Shown here piece by piece: positions 26,985 through 35,826 of a DNA stretch of 64,000 bases. The notes below the pieces were generated by a model. That model searched no databases. It was not told the origin of the DNA and worked only from the letters and a program-made list of their open reading frames with translations. The first letter of the stretch is position 1, and each line of letters opens with the position of its first letter. Position numbers and translations under genes: made by a program. The stretch lies in contig NZ_JADEWH010000010.1 of NCBI RefSeq assembly GCF_015207755.1, forward strand, positions 148,229-212,228, read 5' to 3'. The DNA is from Nodularia sp. LEGE 06071. Its GTDB lineage: Bacteria > Cyanobacteriota > Cyanobacteriia > Cyanobacteriales > Nostocaceae.

Positions 26985-27404
26985 ATGGACTGGTCGCAAA
27001 ATCTACAACAATTCCAAGACTTCGTATTATTCAAATTTCCTCAACCGCCATATTTTTTAGTTTTAATTGGCTTGTTAATTAGCCTTGTCTGTGGTTTACC
27101 ATTTGCGATAACTCTGCAAAAACGAGTGCAAGATTGGATTCAAAATCATTCTCCTGCTACTCTACCCAGATGGGCAAAATTACAACTTTTCATTCCTTTT
27201 ATCGGAACGGCTATTGGTGTTTCTATCGCCTTGGCTTCGATGTTAGAAATTTTTGGTGTCCCGACGCTGCCTTCTTATTTGCTATCTTTGCTAGTCACAA
27301 GTTTAGTGGGTTCATGGGTTTGGGCGGAAATCGGTAACCTTTTAGGTCGAAGACTTTTACGCTCCTATTTAGCTCAGTCTGCAAAGTTGTCTCACCAAAG
27401 GTAG
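26985..27404 (+). CDS. Small integral membrane protein, hypothetical
   Basis: A 139-residue protein with three hydrophobic segments: PPYFLVLIGLLISLVCGLPF (about 21-40), LFIPFIGTAIGVSIALASML (about 68-87), and SYLLSLLVTSLVGSWVWAEI (about 97-116). The C-terminus is basic (LLGRRLLRSYL). The ATG lies in a normal context. I do not recognise the family. Neighbours (GT4 upstream, PAS-Crp regulator downstream) do not suggest a role. Confidence 0.65.
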   Translation: MDWSQNLQQFQDFVLFKFPQPPYFLVLIGLLISLVCGLPFAITLQKRVQDWIQNHSPATLPRWAKLQLFIPFIGTAIGVSIALASMLEIFGVPTLPSYLLSLLVTSLVGSWVWAEIGNLLGRRLLRSYLAQSAKLSHQR

Positions 27405-27753
27405 AAGTAAGTTATTATCACAAAATGTAAAAATTTAATAAGTGAAAATTCTGTAAATAAACATAATTAATCAATACTATGCAATTCTCAATTTGCCATC
27501 TACAAATGGTTAAGAATTTAGCCGTAATTGCCAAATTGTAGTTACCCAAGTTCCGAGACACCTGTTTTGTGGTACGTTGAAGGATTAGTAGAATACCAGA
27601 ACATATGTACATATTCAGGATTGATTTGGGCAGCAATTGCAGCTGATTCAAAGTTTCATGATTGGGTATCTTCAAGAAGGGCGCAATTAATCCCAGTATT
27701 GATCTAGTGGACTTTTTTGCTCAACTTCTGCAAGCAAGTAGCGGGATTTTCAG
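27405..27753. other. Intergenic region before the PAS-Crp gene
   Basis: 349 AT-rich bases. No repeat, RNA gene or convincing open frame is seen. Confidence 0.35.
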
Positions 27754-28917
27754 GTGAACATAGAACATTTCATTCAAAGCGCAGAAGCACTGCACAGCCG
27801 TTTAGCAGATTTGTACCAAACCGCTAGTGTATTACCTTGGATTCCGCCGGAATTGCTGCCCCAAGCTTTTAAGGAACTCTATAGTACCTCTAAAATGGTG
27901 CAATTAGCGGCAGAGGAACTTTATCAGCAAAATGAGGAACTGATTCAAACCCGCAATTGGTTAGAAGCTGAACGCCAACGCTACCAAGATTTATTCGAGT
28001 TGGCACCAGACGGCTATTTAGTCACTAATGGCGAAGGCATCATTCAAGAAGCTAATCTGGCCGCAGCGCAACTGCTAAACGTTTCCAGACAATTACTAGT
28101 AGGCAAACCAATCGTTAATTTTGTCCGCCTCGAAGAACGACAGCCTTTTCGTAGTCAACTCAGCCAGCTATGCCAGTCGGACAACGTGAGAGAATTAGTT
28201 GTGCGTCTGCAACAAAATCACGGCGAGTACTTTGACGCAGCTTTCACAGTGGCTGTAGTGCGTAATGAACAGGGTAAAGTTAACTCTCTGCGTTGGCTGT
28301 TGCGTAATATTAGTGAACGTCAGAAAAAGAAGACAGAACTAATCGATAATGACAGTGATTTAATTCAGGATCGCCCGATATATAAACATCCCAAAGGAGA
28401 AACTATTCTCCTGAATCCTTTAGTCGTTTGGTATGTTCGCCAAGGCTTAGTTAAGCTCAATACTTTTTGTGAAACTGGTGAAGAGATATTGATCGGATTA
28501 GCGACACAAGACATGGTTTTTGGCTCTAATATGACTTCTCTACCCATTTATCAAGCCACAGCCCTGTCAGATGTCGAATTAGTCTCAATTTACGTCGCAG
28601 AGATAGCTGTAAACCCAATGTTGAGCCATATTCTGTTACCAAAAATCAATCAACGGTTACAACAGACAGAATCTTTTTTAGTGATTGCTGGTAAGCGGCG
28701 GGTGGAAGAAAGACTTTACCATCTATTGCAACTTTTAAAACAACAAATCGGCGAGCCTGTAGCAGAAGGCACTCGCTTAAGCGTTCGCTTGACTCATGAA
28801 GATATTGCTAGTGCTTGCTGTACTACCAGAGTGACAATTACCCGCTTGATGGGAAAATTACAACAACAAGGTTTAATTAGTTTTGACTCCAAAAAATATA
28901 TTATTTTGAAAGATTAA
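27754..28917 (+). CDS. PAS domain - Crp/Fnr-type transcription regulator
   Basis: A 387-residue protein. After a helical N-terminus, a PAS fold follows at about 80-190 (YQDLFELAPDGYLVTNGEGI ... FVRLEERQPF ... LRWLLRNISER). Then comes a cyclic-nucleotide-binding-like beta domain (about 208-300) that lacks the usual GE..GE...L cAMP phosphate cassette. The C-terminal Crp-type helix-turn-helix is RLTHEDIASACCTTRVTITR. The start is GTG. It probably senses a ligand or redox state through PAS and binds DNA as a dimer; the degenerate cNMP domain suggests no cAMP is needed. It lies 95 bases before glpK, so control of glpK is possible. Confidence 0.85.
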   Translation: MNIEHFIQSAEALHSRLADLYQTASVLPWIPPELLPQAFKELYSTSKMVQLAAEELYQQNEELIQTRNWLEAERQRYQDLFELAPDGYLVTNGEGIIQEANLAAAQLLNVSRQLLVGKPIVNFVRLEERQPFRSQLSQLCQSDNVRELVVRLQQNHGEYFDAAFTVAVVRNEQGKVNSLRWLLRNISERQKKKTELIDNDSDLIQDRPIYKHPKGETILLNPLVVWYVRQGLVKLNTFCETGEEILIGLATQDMVFGSNMTSLPIYQATALSDVELVSIYVAEIAVNPMLSHILLPKINQRLQQTESFLVIAGKRRVEERLYHLLQLLKQQIGEPVAEGTRLSVRLTHEDIASACCTTRVTITRLMGKLQQQGLISFDSKKYIILKD

Positions 28918-28929
28918 CACCGCTGCGCG

Positions 28930-28965
28930 GAAGTCAAAGGTCAAAAGTCAAAAGGCTTTTATTGT
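28930..28965. repeat. Heptamer-like repeat (GTCAAAAG)
   Basis: AAGTCAAAGGTCAAAAGTCAAAAG between the PAS-Crp gene and glpK. The inverse form appears at 35716-35735 (ACTTTTGACTTTTGACTT). It is a short tandem repeat of the cyanobacterial type. Confidence 0.6.
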
Positions 28966-29012
28966 GCAGGATAAATAATTTATGTTAGGGATCATTGTGT
29001 TGATTTTCTAAT

Positions 29013-30533
29013 ATGCAGACATTCGGCAATACTACTCGATCATCGAGTTACATCTTAGCATTGGACTTAGGTACGACAGGTAACCGCGCTTTTGTATTTA
29101 ACGTAGAAGGGAAGATTATTGGGCAAGCATACAAGGAACTGACTCAGTATTATCCTCAGCCGGGATGGTTAGAACACGACCCTGAAGAAATCTGGCGGGA
29201 TACCTGCTGGGTGATGCAAACCGCTATTAAAAATGCTCAAGTTACACCATCGGAAATTGCGGCATTGGGGCTAACTGTGCAGAGGGAAACTTGCTTAATT
29301 TGGGACAAAACGACTGGGAAGCCATTACACCCAGCGATAGTATGGCAAGACCGCCGCACTTCTGCTGTTTGCCATCAGTTGCAAGCGCAAGGCTACGCTG
29401 AAGAAATTTCCGATCGCACTGGCTTAGTTATTGATGCTTATTTCTCGGCTACTAAGTTGAGATGGCTATTAGACCATTGTACTGGAGTTGACCGCAAAAA
29501 TATCTTAGCTGGGACAATTGATACTTGGATATTGTGGAATCTTACAGGGGGAAAAGTTCACGCCACCGACCACAGCAACGCCAGCCGGACAATGCTGATG
29601 AATTTGTCTACTGGTGCATGGGATCAGACACTTCTCGAATTATTACAGATTCCGGCTGAGATTCTGCCCCAGATTCTGCCCAGTTTAGGTAAATTTGGCG
29701 TTACTGATCCGGCTTTGCTAGGCACTGAAATTCCGATCACTGCCATTTTGGGAGACCAGCAAGCGTCCCTATTTGGTCATGGATGCGATCGCCCCGGTTT
29801 AATGAAATGCACCTATGGTACTGGTAGTTTTTTAGTGGCTCACACTGGCTCAAATATTGTTCGTTCTCAGCGGCAACTAATTTCTACAGTGGCATGGACG
29901 CAAGCCCAAAATGGTAATAAGTTAGATATGGGTTATGCCTTGGAAGGCAGTATGTTTACCAGTGGTGCTTGTGTTCAATGGTTACGTGATGGCATCAAAT
30001 TAATTAAAACTGCCGCCGAAACTGAAGTCATGGCTAATCAGGTGACAGATACAAATAAAGTCTACTTTGTGCCGGCTTTTAGTGGACTAGGCGCGCCCTA
30101 CTGGGATATGAGCGCTAGAGGAGCTTTCCTTGGGATTACCGCCAGTGTACAACCCCAGCATTTAGTTCGTGCAGTTCTAGAAGCGATCGCCTACCAAGTT
30201 CTAGAAGTAGTCCAGGCAATCAATGCCTCTTCTGATACTCCCATGCAGCAGCTAACTGTAGATGGTGGTGCTTGCGAGAACAATTTTCTCATGCAGTTTC
30301 AGGCAGATATCTTGGGAATTCCCGTAGAACGCCCCAGGATGCGCGACACCACTGTACAAGGTGCCGCCTTTGCCGCAGGTTTAGCTGTGGGATTTTGGCA
30401 TGACTATACAGCATTAGTCAGTCAAAGGCAAATAGACCGCATCTTTGAACCAGGCAAAGGCCAGCATCAAGCACAAGCCAACTTCGCTATGTGGCAACAA
30501 GCAGTTAAACGGACTCTGGCTTGGGGAGAATAG
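29013..30533 (+). CDS. glpK: Glycerol kinase
   Basis: A 506-residue FGGY carbohydrate kinase of full length. YILALDLGTTGNRAFVFN is the phosphate 1 motif, the glycerol-site GLTVQRETCLIWDKTTGKPL follows, then WQDRRT, and the C-terminal ATP-binding TVDGGACENNFLMQFQADIL. It phosphorylates glycerol to glycerol 3-phosphate with ATP. The usual GNxR substitution for GTTSSR is seen (TTGNRA). It is a single gene with a hairpin terminator shared with the convergent gene. Confidence 0.95.
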   Translation: MQTFGNTTRSSSYILALDLGTTGNRAFVFNVEGKIIGQAYKELTQYYPQPGWLEHDPEEIWRDTCWVMQTAIKNAQVTPSEIAALGLTVQRETCLIWDKTTGKPLHPAIVWQDRRTSAVCHQLQAQGYAEEISDRTGLVIDAYFSATKLRWLLDHCTGVDRKNILAGTIDTWILWNLTGGKVHATDHSNASRTMLMNLSTGAWDQTLLELLQIPAEILPQILPSLGKFGVTDPALLGTEIPITAILGDQQASLFGHGCDRPGLMKCTYGTGSFLVAHTGSNIVRSQRQLISTVAWTQAQNGNKLDMGYALEGSMFTSGACVQWLRDGIKLIKTAAETEVMANQVTDTNKVYFVPAFSGLGAPYWDMSARGAFLGITASVQPQHLVRAVLEAIAYQVLEVVQAINASSDTPMQQLTVDGGACENNFLMQFQADILGIPVERPRMRDTTVQGAAFAAGLAVGFWHDYTALVSQRQIDRIFEPGKGQHQAQANFAMWQQAVKRTLAWGE

Positions 30534-30546
30534 GGAAGCCGGAAAA

Positions 30547-30572
30547 GATGAGGGAAATTTTTCCCCCTCATC
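30547..30572. terminator. Hairpin between convergent genes
   Basis: GATGAGGG ... CCCTCATC with a T-rich loop, between glpK and the convergent gene at 30577. It could terminate both. Confidence 0.5.
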
Positions 30573-30576
30573 CCCA

Positions 30577-31584
30577 TCATCTCCCTCGACTGACTTCTAA
30601 CATCAACTTTGAATCCCAAGTGTAGTAGCCAATTTTTTCAGGGACTCTGGAAAATCGCCCGGTGCGATAGCCTCGTGATAGTTCATTCAGCACCTTAGTT
30701 TTCACCTCTCGCACTTCTTCCTCATCTAGTTCACCATAAAGACCGGTGATGATGTCCGCCACACTGAAAACTCTCCCTGAATGTTTTTCCAAGAAATCAG
30801 AAAGAGCATCGATCAAAAATTGACCCTCAAATTCTTCAAGCATGGGGACTACATTTGGATTGGCGCTGGGGAGTGGTTTCTTCTTGTTGTACTTGGCAGA
30901 TTGAGAGTAACCTTTGGTCTTATTAGAGGTTACTAAACTTAAGTTGAGAGTGTAACAACCAGGCTCGTCAGGAATCCCAAACCAGACACGCCTTTCTCTA
31001 CCCTGTGTCAGCGAAGATTGGACTCTACCTTTGACAACCTTGAAAATGGGCGGCTCTAAATCTCCATAAAGCGATCGCACAATAAAATCTATATGACAAA
31101 CAGTACCCAGATGTTCGTGCAGCAAACTTCTGATCGCTTCCATCCGACTTTGAGGTTGATACTCAGGTAGCATGGGAATGTCTGGAACTTTGATTGATTG
31201 ATCTTGACTGGCTAGGGATGTGGTTGATACTGGCGGTTCGGGAATCTCTGTAGTTGTCGCAGAATTATCTATTTCCCCGTTGTCTGAATCTGAAAGTTCA
31301 GACCCAGTAGAGTTAACACTTTGATCAGGTACAGATGACAATGAGTCTTTTGCCGTCGGGGGGGAGAGCTGATGACGCATCTGCACGTTTTCCAGATGAG
31401 CGATGGTCGCATTTGAGGAACAACAGTTGTTAGACAACAAAGCATCCACATGATCGAGTTGCGATCGCGCCTGTGTGTATAAGCTTTCATACTCTTCTAC
31501 GAGGCGAGCATAGTAGTCTCGTAATTCTAATAGTGGAGAGAGAAAAGCTTCGGGGGGTTCTAATGGTAAGAGATTATTCATCAA
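30577..31584 (-). CDS. Hypothetical protein with two copies of a winged-helix-like domain
   Basis: A 335-residue protein: a coiled-coil N-terminus (about 10-50), a Ser/Thr-rich linker (65-140), then two homologous domains. Domain A, about 155-215, reads EAIRSLLHEHLGTVCHIDFI, then VRSLYGDLEPPIFKVVKGRV. Domain B, about 255-325, reads DALSDFLEKHSGRVFSVADI, then ITGLYGELDEEEVREVKTKV. Each ends in a 'P(D/E)xxGxYT' strand. The pattern resembles HARE-type or replication-origin winged helices, but the family is not certain. It is preceded by a zinc-ribbon gene 8 bases upstream and probably forms an operon with it. Confidence 0.65.
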   Translation of the reverse strand: MMNNLLPLEPPEAFLSPLLELRDYYARLVEEYESLYTQARSQLDHVDALLSNNCCSSNATIAHLENVQMRHQLSPPTAKDSLSSVPDQSVNSTGSELSDSDNGEIDNSATTTEIPEPPVSTTSLASQDQSIKVPDIPMLPEYQPQSRMEAIRSLLHEHLGTVCHIDFIVRSLYGDLEPPIFKVVKGRVQSSLTQGRERRVWFGIPDEPGCYTLNLSLVTSNKTKGYSQSAKYNKKKPLPSANPNVVPMLEEFEGQFLIDALSDFLEKHSGRVFSVADIITGLYGELDEEEVREVKTKVLNELSRGYRTGRFSRVPEKIGYYTWDSKLMLEVSRGR

Positions 31585-31592
31585 GCTTTAAA

Positions 31593-31838
31593 TCATCCTA
31601 AATCAATATCACTTTTGTAAGTCATGGCTCTAGGTTTTGCTTTTTGAGATGACTGATGAGATTTTTTTGGTGCTTGCGGTGGTCGGCATTCCTCGCAATA
31701 TAATGGACGCGGACCGAAAGTTTCCCGTTGTGTAGTTTGGTCGCATTGCTTACAGACAAAATGGAAAACACGAGTATGAATCTGTCTTTTATGCGCCCTG
31801 ACAGTATATTCCCTAACATCAATGAACTTACTAGGCAT
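31593..31838 (-). CDS. Small zinc-ribbon protein
   Basis: An 81-residue basic protein with two Cys pairs, [16 protein letters not shown] and YCEEC, which form a treble-clef or zinc-ribbon. The C-terminus is Lys-rich and disordered. It is cotranscribed with the downstream duplicated-domain protein (8-base gap). A nucleic-acid role is likely from the ribbon and charge; the function is unknown. Confidence 0.6.
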   Translation of the reverse strand: MPSKFIDVREYTVRAHKRQIHTRVFHFVCKQCDQTTQRETFGPRPLYCEECRPPQAPKKSHQSSQKAKPRAMTYKSDIDLG

Positions 31839-32228
31839 AATCCAAAAGAGTGAATTTGTTTCCTATCAATATAGCTATTCAAGCAAATGAAATCAGATCC
31901 GTGTATGTTCAATTGTAAGTTTTATTTCCATCAGTGATTTGGGTTCAGCATAACTTGGGAGTAACCAATAGGCTATCTGCTGGAGATAGATATAGTAATT
32001 ATCAGCATTCAAGTGTCAATCCCCTCTATGTCTCTGGGTTACTAAATATAGAAATTAGACATATTTCCGGCAAAATTTATGACAAATTGGCTGAAGTGTC
32101 CATATTGCACTTCAGGTTATCTGTTTTTATGCGGGTCAAATAATTTTAGATTTTGGTTAGCGAGTCAGCGTTCGCGCAGCGTCTCGTAGAGAGCGTCGTA
32201 TTTTGGTTCGACCCCAAAGATAAATCAG
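31839..32228. repeat. Intergenic region with small dispersed repeat
   Basis: 390 bases. At 32158-32205 lies GCGTTCGCGCAGCGTCTCGT followed by AGAGAGCGTCGTATTTTGG, a known type of Nostoc dispersed repeat. A 36-codon frame from the ATG at 32080 contains one CxxC pair (WLKCPYCTSG) but no other support. Confidence 0.45.
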
Positions 32229-32444
32229 ATGGCTTGTACAATTCAGGAACTATTGGTCAACAAAGATCACGAAAAACCGCCTCACAATAGTAGGAAGCGG
32301 TGGTCTGATTCAACCGTATTTCTCGGTGATGTCTATGAGGTTGTTTTTAGAATCTACCTTGCGAAAGATTTAAGGATTTCGTTGAAGTTAAATCAAGAAA
32401 TTTTTTGTCCTGATTTATACCTGATGTCAAGTATCTTTTGATCC

Positions 32445-32663
32445 GAAATAAATCTGACTTCAACTGACAATTGCTCACTAATTAACGAGATTGAAAAGAT
32501 TACCTTCCACTACCGCGATCCAAATTTAGGGGATGAAAACAGTGGAATTTTAGACAGTTTATATAATTACTGAAATTTGCAACTTGCTCACTGGCGTTTT
32601 TATCGAAACAAAAAAAATGGTTATTCATCTGCCGAATTTAAAAGTCTTGATTTTAAAATTTAC
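32445..32663 (+). pseudogene. Degraded gene fragment with protein-like coding
   Basis: The plus strand reads TSTDNCSLINEIEKITFHYR, then DPNLGDENSGILDSLYNY, stop (TGA), then in the same frame NLQLAHWRFYRNKKNGYSSA, EFKSLDFKIY, stop. A single TGA replacing a sense codon would join them. The sequence looks protein-like, but I cannot name the family. A short frame at 32229-32441 could be an upstream part. Weak call. Confidence 0.3.
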
Positions 32664-32949
32664 TAACTGAAGTAGTAAAATCATAAATTGAATTTACCAG
32701 AGCTATATGTTCATCCTTGCTCAGATGGCAATTCTGATAATAATCATCTAAAAAACAGATAATTGCCAAACTTGCAGATTCTAGTTTTGCCCTTTTCCTA
32801 GCTGCCCTAATAGCTTGATATAATTCCGGATAAATATGGTTATTGCTAATTCCTATTTGCTCATCAGGCATCCAACACTTAAATGCATAACCTTCAGGCA
32901 ATGGAATTAATTCAATTAACCAACCATGATATGAATCTTGCCATTTCAT
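32653..32949 (-). CDS. Hypothetical protein (98 aa)
   Basis: A small soluble protein. The N-terminus MKWQDSYHGWLIELIPLPEG, followed by the helix PELYQAIRAARKRAKLES and the acidic FLDDYYQNCHLS, suggests an alpha/beta fold of the kind seen in many cyanobacterial hypothetical proteins. The ATG start is clear. No partner or motif gives a function. Confidence 0.6.
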   Translation of the reverse strand: MKWQDSYHGWLIELIPLPEGYAFKCWMPDEQIGISNNHIYPELYQAIRAARKRAKLESASLAIICFLDDYYQNCHLSKDEHIALVNSIYDFTTSVSKF

Positions 32950-33119
32950 TCACAATTCTTCTCTTAGTTCAGTAATTAAGGTTTTTACCTGACTTTTTTA
33001 TGTGCGAATCAAATTATATAACCTATATATGCAATCACTGTGCAGAATTTGTGCAGAATTTGTGTAGAAAACAAAGGTAACACTTTTTACATATTATCAG
33101 CGACCAACTCAAACAGTAC

Positions 33120-33250
33120 TGTAGTGGCGTGGCAAGGCTAAAATGTTGCAATAGCCAGTAGGGTGGGTTAGGACGGTAGTCCGTAACCCACCATTATCCT
33201 TCAATTTAAGTGAGGACGGTAGTAACCCACCATTATCCTTCAATTTTTGG
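33120..33250. repeat. Dispersed repeats upstream of the response regulator 3' end
   Basis: TAGTGGCGTGGCAAGGCTAA is half of the MITE seen whole at 46133-46235. It is followed by a GTAGGGTGGGTTAGGACGG palindrome and a tandem duplication of CCCACCATTATCCTTCAATT (copies ending near 33207 and 33244). Confidence 0.65.
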
Positions 33251-33313
33251 GTAATTTATTTTTTGGTGTTCCCTAAGATGTGTACTTCATTTACTTGTAA
33301 AGTGCTGTAACTC

Positions 33314-34006
33314 CTATTTGAGGCGATAACCCAGTCCATGAACTGTTTCAATAAAATTTTCTGGCGCACCTAAAGCTCTCAGCTTTTGTCGGAGACATTT
33401 AATATGAGACCTGACAGTTTCCTCAACAGGGGAATCGTCCACAGACCAAACCTGCTCAATAATGCTAGAACGGCTCAACACCCTTCTGCCATTAGCAACC
33501 AACAATTCTAAAATTGCGTATTCTTTTGGTGTTAATATCAAAGGGTAACTGTTATAACTAACTTCATAAGTACTGGGGTTAAGGTGCAGTTTTTCCCAAG
33601 ATAAACTGACTGTACTTGCAGAAGTACCTCGTCTGAGTAAAGCCCTTATCCGAGCCATTAACTCTTCTAAATCAAACGGTTTAGCCACATAATCATCCGC
33701 CCCTGCATCCAAGCCAGCTATCTTGTCAGCCACAGTATCACGAGCCGTTAACATTAACACTGGTGCGCCGCAATTTCGATGTGCTGGATGACTTGTGCCA
33801 GCAGTACGTAAGCGTTGACAAAACCTGATACCATCTAGTTTTGGCAGTGTGACATCCAGCAGCACCAAGTCATATTTCATCGATTCTGCTGAGTTCCAAG
33901 CTGCTTCGCCATCTTTGGCAACGTCTACTACATATTGCCTTCTACTTAAAGCTTCTGTTAGTACCTCCGCCAGTTGTATATCATCTTCAACTACAAGAAT
34001 TCGCAT
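33314..34006 (-). CDS. OmpR-type response regulator (RppA-like)
   Basis: A 230-residue regulator: receiver domain (1-125) with EDD (8-9), phospho-acceptor Asp51 in LLDVTLPKLDG and Lys in YVAKPFDLEEL, then a winged-helix output domain (LTPKEYAILELLVANGRRVL ... VETVRSHIKCLRQKL). It is closest in style to cyanobacterial RppA. An extra TSHPAHRNCGA stretch between helix 3 and strand 4 looks like a small insertion. It lies divergently from a CHASE3 histidine kinase 154 bases away, presumably its partner. Confidence 0.9.
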   Translation of the reverse strand: MRILVVEDDIQLAEVLTEALSRRQYVVDVAKDGEAAWNSAESMKYDLVLLDVTLPKLDGIRFCQRLRTAGTSHPAHRNCGAPVLMLTARDTVADKIAGLDAGADDYVAKPFDLEELMARIRALLRRGTSASTVSLSWEKLHLNPSTYEVSYNSYPLILTPKEYAILELLVANGRRVLSRSSIIEQVWSVDDSPVEETVRSHIKCLRQKLRALGAPENFIETVHGLGYRLK

Positions 34007-34160
34007 AATATATCCTTTATTTAGCTGATATATTGAACCAGGCTAGTCATAAATTAGACTTTTCAAACATCCTCTTAAGCGTTTAAGAAATATTGCAGTT
34101 TATTTAACTGTAAGCGATCGCAATTATAACGATTAAACGAGTTATTTTTTCAACAATTTT

Positions 34161-35543
34161 ATGAAACAGAAATTTATGCAATGGTCTTTCCCCGGAAAAT
34201 GGATTCTTGGGGGGTTTAGTTTAACCTTGTTGCTGATGGGTGTAGTTACCTTCGCTTCATTTAAGAACACAACTGAAATCCAACAGGGGGCTGATAGGGT
34301 ACAGCATACTTATCAAACTCTCAATACTTTGACAAATTTTTATGCGGCGATGACAGCAGCCGAATCAGCCCGGCGAGGATATATATTTTTAGGTAGCAGT
34401 CAAGATTTAAAGCGACATCAAAATGAAGTAGCAAATATGCAAACTGAACTCAAGCTGTTAGAGGAACAGATACATCCTAGTTTGAGTCAGCAACAGCGAT
34501 TTTCACAGTTGAATTTATTAGTAAATCGAAGATTAGCTCTTTTAGAAGAATCTATAGAACTTTATCACACAGATCAAACTGCATTACAAATTCAAAATGA
34601 TATTACTGAGCGTAGCGTTAAACTTAGAGAAGAAATGCGGCCAGTGATAGCAGAGATTAAAGCTGAAGAACAAAGTTATCTCAGAGCGACACTAGATAAA
34701 TCTCATGCTAGTATTCATTTCAGAATTTGGATAGAAATACTGGGGACAATTTTGAGTCTTGCCGTTATTTCTAGTTTATGTGTTATTCTGAATCGTCAAT
34801 GGATAAAACACGATCAAATTGAGTCTTTAAAAGTTTCTCTGGCTCAACAAAAAGAATTTAGTGAGTTAAAAGTTCGCTTGTTTGCGATGATTTCTCATGA
34901 ATTTCGGACACCTTTGAGTATTATTTTGCTATCTTCGCAGTTGTTAAGTGAAACTCTGCAAGAATTGGCAGATGAGCGGCAATTTAAAAATCTCTACCGG
35001 ATTCAGTCTTCAGCTAAATTAATGAATCATTTATTAACGGATATATTAACTTTAACCAGGGCTGAAGCCGATAAACTAGATTACACACCGCAATTGATTA
35101 ATGTCGAAAATTTTTGTTTGAATTTGGTAGAAGATTTACAGCTTTTTGGTGCAACATCCCATGTCATAGAATTCAGGAATCATGGTCAGTGTTTCCGTGC
35201 GAATATAGATGAAAAGCTATTGTACTCTATTCTGAGTAATTTACTATTGAATGCTATTAAATATTCTTTTGCTGGTGGGCATATATATTTAATTTTAAAT
35301 TCAGAAGCTGAATATATAGTTTTTCAAGTAATAGATGAAGGTATAGGTATTCCGCCAGAGGAACAACCAAAAATTTATGAGCTTTTATATCGTTGTCAAA
35401 ATGTGGAAAATATTGTTGGTATTGGTTTGGGTTTACCTGTGGTGAAAAAATGTGTGGAACGACATCAAGGTGAAATTACGATGAAAAGTGCTGTAGGTGT
35501 GGGTACAACTTTTACGGTGAAGATTCCGCATCAGAATAAATAA
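34161..35543 (+). CDS. CHASE3-domain sensor histidine kinase
   Basis: A 460-residue membrane sensor. Transmembrane segment 1 is about 13-30 (KWILGGFSLTLLLMGVVTF), followed by a CHASE3 extracellular domain (about 35-175, with AAESARRGYIFLGS) and transmembrane segment 2 at about 190-210. Then comes HisKA with MISHEFRTPLSII (His near 246) and a HATPase with N box LLLNAIKYS, G1 DEGIGIPPEE and G2 GIGLGLPVVKK. It senses an unknown periplasmic signal and likely phosphorylates the divergent OmpR-type regulator. Confidence 0.93.
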   Translation: MKQKFMQWSFPGKWILGGFSLTLLLMGVVTFASFKNTTEIQQGADRVQHTYQTLNTLTNFYAAMTAAESARRGYIFLGSSQDLKRHQNEVANMQTELKLLEEQIHPSLSQQQRFSQLNLLVNRRLALLEESIELYHTDQTALQIQNDITERSVKLREEMRPVIAEIKAEEQSYLRATLDKSHASIHFRIWIEILGTILSLAVISSLCVILNRQWIKHDQIESLKVSLAQQKEFSELKVRLFAMISHEFRTPLSIILLSSQLLSETLQELADERQFKNLYRIQSSAKLMNHLLTDILTLTRAEADKLDYTPQLINVENFCLNLVEDLQLFGATSHVIEFRNHGQCFRANIDEKLLYSILSNLLLNAIKYSFAGGHIYLILNSEAEYIVFQVIDEGIGIPPEEQPKIYELLYRCQNVENIVGIGLGLPVVKKCVERHQGEITMKSAVGVGTTFTVKIPHQNK

Positions 35544-35610
35544 AGAAAACCTCACCCCAACCCTCTCCTTATTAAGGAGAGGGAGCCGGAATACAAATGA
35601 GCCTCGCGAA

Positions 35611-35715
35611 ATGATGACTGAAAAACAAGTTAAAAATATTTTAGATGAGTGTGAACAGTTAATTAAAATTATTGCTAAATAAATCGTCACAACTAAAGCA
35701 AAGCTAGGAAAATAA
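35611..35715 (+). pseudogene. Fragment of a four-helix-bundle (23S rRNA IVP-type) protein
   Basis: MMTEKQVKNILDECEQLIKI, IAK, stop (TAA), IVTTKAKLGK: the C-terminal helix of the four-helix bundle family, where the stop replaces the usual Ser of 'AKSIVTTK'. It has lost its N-terminal part. Remnant only. Confidence 0.55.
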
Positions 35716-35826
35716 ACTTTTGACTTTTGACTTCCCCAACGGGGTCGCCAGGTATCGGATTTATGAAATGTTGATTACTGCGTGGGAAATGAGGCTGTGA
35801 TAAATGGTTACAAAATTTTGAAAGCT

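Noticed and set aside
29391..29410. A dispersed-repeat insertion in glpK (AAGGCTACGCTGAAG)
   Set aside because: The local residues QGYAEEISDRTGL fit the normal glycerol kinase sequence.
31934..32143. A 69-codon plus-strand frame
   Set aside because: No start context, atypical composition and no motif; a CxxC in another frame of the same stretch also lacks support.
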